Assembly (NCBI RefSeq): GCF_006517235.1
Contig: NZ_CP041188.1
Location: forward strand, 2,790,001 to 2,854,000
Length of the DNA: 64,000 bases
Direction of reading: 5' to 3'
From: Pseudarthrobacter sp. NIBRBAC000502772
GTDB taxonomy: Bacteria > Actinomycetota > Actinomycetes > Actinomycetales > Micrococcaceae
The notes below the pieces were generated by a model. It made no database searches and was not told where the DNA came from. It worked only from the letters and a program-made list of their open reading frames with translations. Positions 62,940 through 64,000 of the stretch are shown here, in pieces (the stretch's first letter is position 1; each line of letters opens with the position of its first letter). A program made the position numbers and the translations under genes.

Positions 62940-63875
62940 ATGCCACACCGCCTGATGCTGCTTGATACTGCGTCACTGTACTTTCGCGCCTTTTATGGCT
63001 TGCCGGACACGATCCGCCGTGCTGACGGAACGCCTGTGAACGCGGTTCGCGGCCTGATGGACATGATCGCCCGCCTCACCACGGATTACGGGGCAACGCA
63101 TCTGATTGCCTGCTGGGACGACGACTGGCGTCCGCAGTGGCGCGTGGACCTCATCCCGACCTACAAGTCGCACCGGGTTGCCGAACTTGTGTCGAATGCC
63201 CCCGACGTCGAGGTCGTCCCGGACGCGCTCGAGGCGCAGCTTCCGATGATCCGCCGCGTGCTCGAACTCGCCGGCATCGCCATCGTGGGGGTCGCGGAAC
63301 ACGAGGCCGACGACGTCGTCGGTACTTATGCCAGCCACGCAGACCTCCCCGTGGATGTGGTCACCGGCGACCGTGATCTTTTCCAGACCGTCAACGATGA
63401 CCGTCAGGTCCGGGTGATCTACACCGCGAGGGGGATGAGGAACCTCGAAGTCGTGACGGACGCCGTCGTCGTCGGGAAGTACCGCGTGCTGCCCGAACAG
63501 TATGCCGATTACGCGACCCTTCGCGGCGACGCCTCCGACGGGCTGCCAGGCGTTGCCGGCATCGGCGAGAAGACCGCTGCTTCGCTCCTTGGCGAGTACG
63601 GCACACTGGAGAACTTGCTCGCTGCAGCCGCCGACGGGGGAGGCAGGGTATCCGCCTCGGTTCGGTCAAAGCTGGCCGCGGCCGCCGACTACCTCACGGT
63701 CGCGCCAACGGTTGTAAAAATCGTGCGCGACCTCCCGCTTCCCACCCTCGAGGATGCGGGAGCACAGCTGCACCCCGTCGACGGCGAATCGCGCGCCGAG
63801 CTGGAGCGTCTCGCCGTCGAATGGAACCTTGGAGGCTCGGTCAAACGGCTGCTCGACGCGCTTGACCGGCAGTAG
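62940..63875 (+). CDS. 5'-3' exonuclease (Pol I N-terminal-like, FEN family)
   Basis: A 311-residue stand-alone flap-endonuclease-type nuclease. N-terminal LMLLDTASLYFRAFYGLPDT, WDDDWRPQWRVDLIPTYKSH, the acidic cluster in EADDVVGTYA and TGDRDLFQ, then the helix-3-turn region ASDGLPGVAGIGEKTAASLL follow the order seen in Pol I exonuclease domains. It would remove RNA primers or flaps. Lacking a polymerase domain is usual for this actinobacterial paralogue. The ATG at MPHRLML is preferred; a GTG five codons earlier is possible. Confidence 0.93.
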   Translation: MPHRLMLLDTASLYFRAFYGLPDTIRRADGTPVNAVRGLMDMIARLTTDYGATHLIACWDDDWRPQWRVDLIPTYKSHRVAELVSNAPDVEVVPDALEAQLPMIRRVLELAGIAIVGVAEHEADDVVGTYASHADLPVDVVTGDRDLFQTVNDDRQVRVIYTARGMRNLEVVTDAVVVGKYRVLPEQYADYATLRGDASDGLPGVAGIGEKTAASLLGEYGTLENLLAAAADGGGRVSASVRSKLAAAADYLTVAPTVVKIVRDLPLPTLEDAGAQLHPVDGESRAELERLAVEWNLGGSVKRLLDALDRQ

Positions 63876-63898
63876 CGGTGATTGCTGCATAGGCCCAG

Positions 63899-64000
63899 CT
63901 AGACCGTTTGGGGGATGCTCCACTCCGGCCATGGCTCGTCGACCGGCGCCTGTTGCCAGCTCCACTCCAGGAAGGGATCTACCGGGCGCAGCTCCTTAGG
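63899..64000 (-). CDS. C-terminal end of an unidentified gene (partial)
   Basis: Reading leftward from the window edge, an open frame of 33 codons ends at a TAG at 63899. It encodes a Trp-, Pro- and acid-rich tail (PFLEWSWQQAPVDEPWPEWS). The gene continues beyond the window; no family can be named. It converges on the exonuclease gene with a 23-base gap. Confidence 0.4.
   Translation of the reverse strand, partial: PKELRPVDPFLEWSWQQAPVDEPWPEWSIPQTV

Overview
This window looks like a chromosome segment of a high-GC, soil-type actinobacterium. The gene types (actinobacterial xylose isomerase, alditol oxidase, meta-cleavage homoprotocatechuate genes, many LacI/GntR/ROK-controlled sugar loci) best fit the Arthrobacter group (Arthrobacter, Pseudarthrobacter, Paenarthrobacter) of the Micrococcaceae. 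That assignment is inference from gene content, GC and codon use; no rRNA or tRNA gene is present to confirm it. No phage, insertion sequence or CRISPR array was seen.

Layout. 1-4.7 kb: a decayed cation/proton antiporter, a small three-helix-bundle protein, a stand-alone LigD-type polymerase domain, RidA, a SnoaL-like protein and a RibD-type reductase. 4.7-11.3 kb: a leftward operon for meta-cleavage of 3,4-dihydroxyphenylacetate (hpaG-gntR-hpaE-hpaD-hpaH-hpaI), with a well-formed promoter and GntR-type operator at 11.27-11.31 kb. HpaG is an unusual fumarylacetoacetase-RraA fusion. 11.5-17.4 kb: xylose use (xylA-xylB leftward; divergent alditol/xylitol oxidase and ROK repressor rightward). 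17.5-23.6 kb: L-arabinose use (LacI-type regulator, then araB-araD-araA and an aldose epimerase) behind a near-perfect symmetric lac-type operator. 23.6-25.1 kb: a gene graveyard holding an MHS-transporter/RraA deletion scar, a PucR-like tail and an amidohydrolase fragment.

25.1-41.6 kb is the most interesting region. A leftward set (apnO, oiaC, lerI, derI, lerK, MFS transporter) matches the known route D-apionate -> 3-oxo-isoapionate -> L-erythrulose -> L-erythrulose-1-P -> D-erythrulose-4-P -> D-erythrose-4-P. A rightward set carries a sugar ABC importer, a DUF5060/apiosidase-like glycoside hydrolase, a D-apionate lactonase-like protein and an SDR dehydrogenase. The two promoters share an identical 19-base operator whose right half supplies the -35 box, which ties them together as one likely D-apiose/apioside regulon. 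41.6-58.2 kb: a TetR-controlled oligopeptide-type ABC importer (one subunit a permease-ATPase fusion) feeding predicted cytoplasmic GH1, GH3-PA14, GH43, GH78 and a second DUF5060 protein, probably for imported plant diglycosides.

58.2-64 kb returns to housekeeping and scattered genes: a broken VWA gene, rsgA preceded by a 26-codon small ORF with a strong ribosome site, a RibD-type reductase, a histidine phosphatase, an alpha/beta hydrolase, a small repeat protein and a 5'-3' exonuclease.
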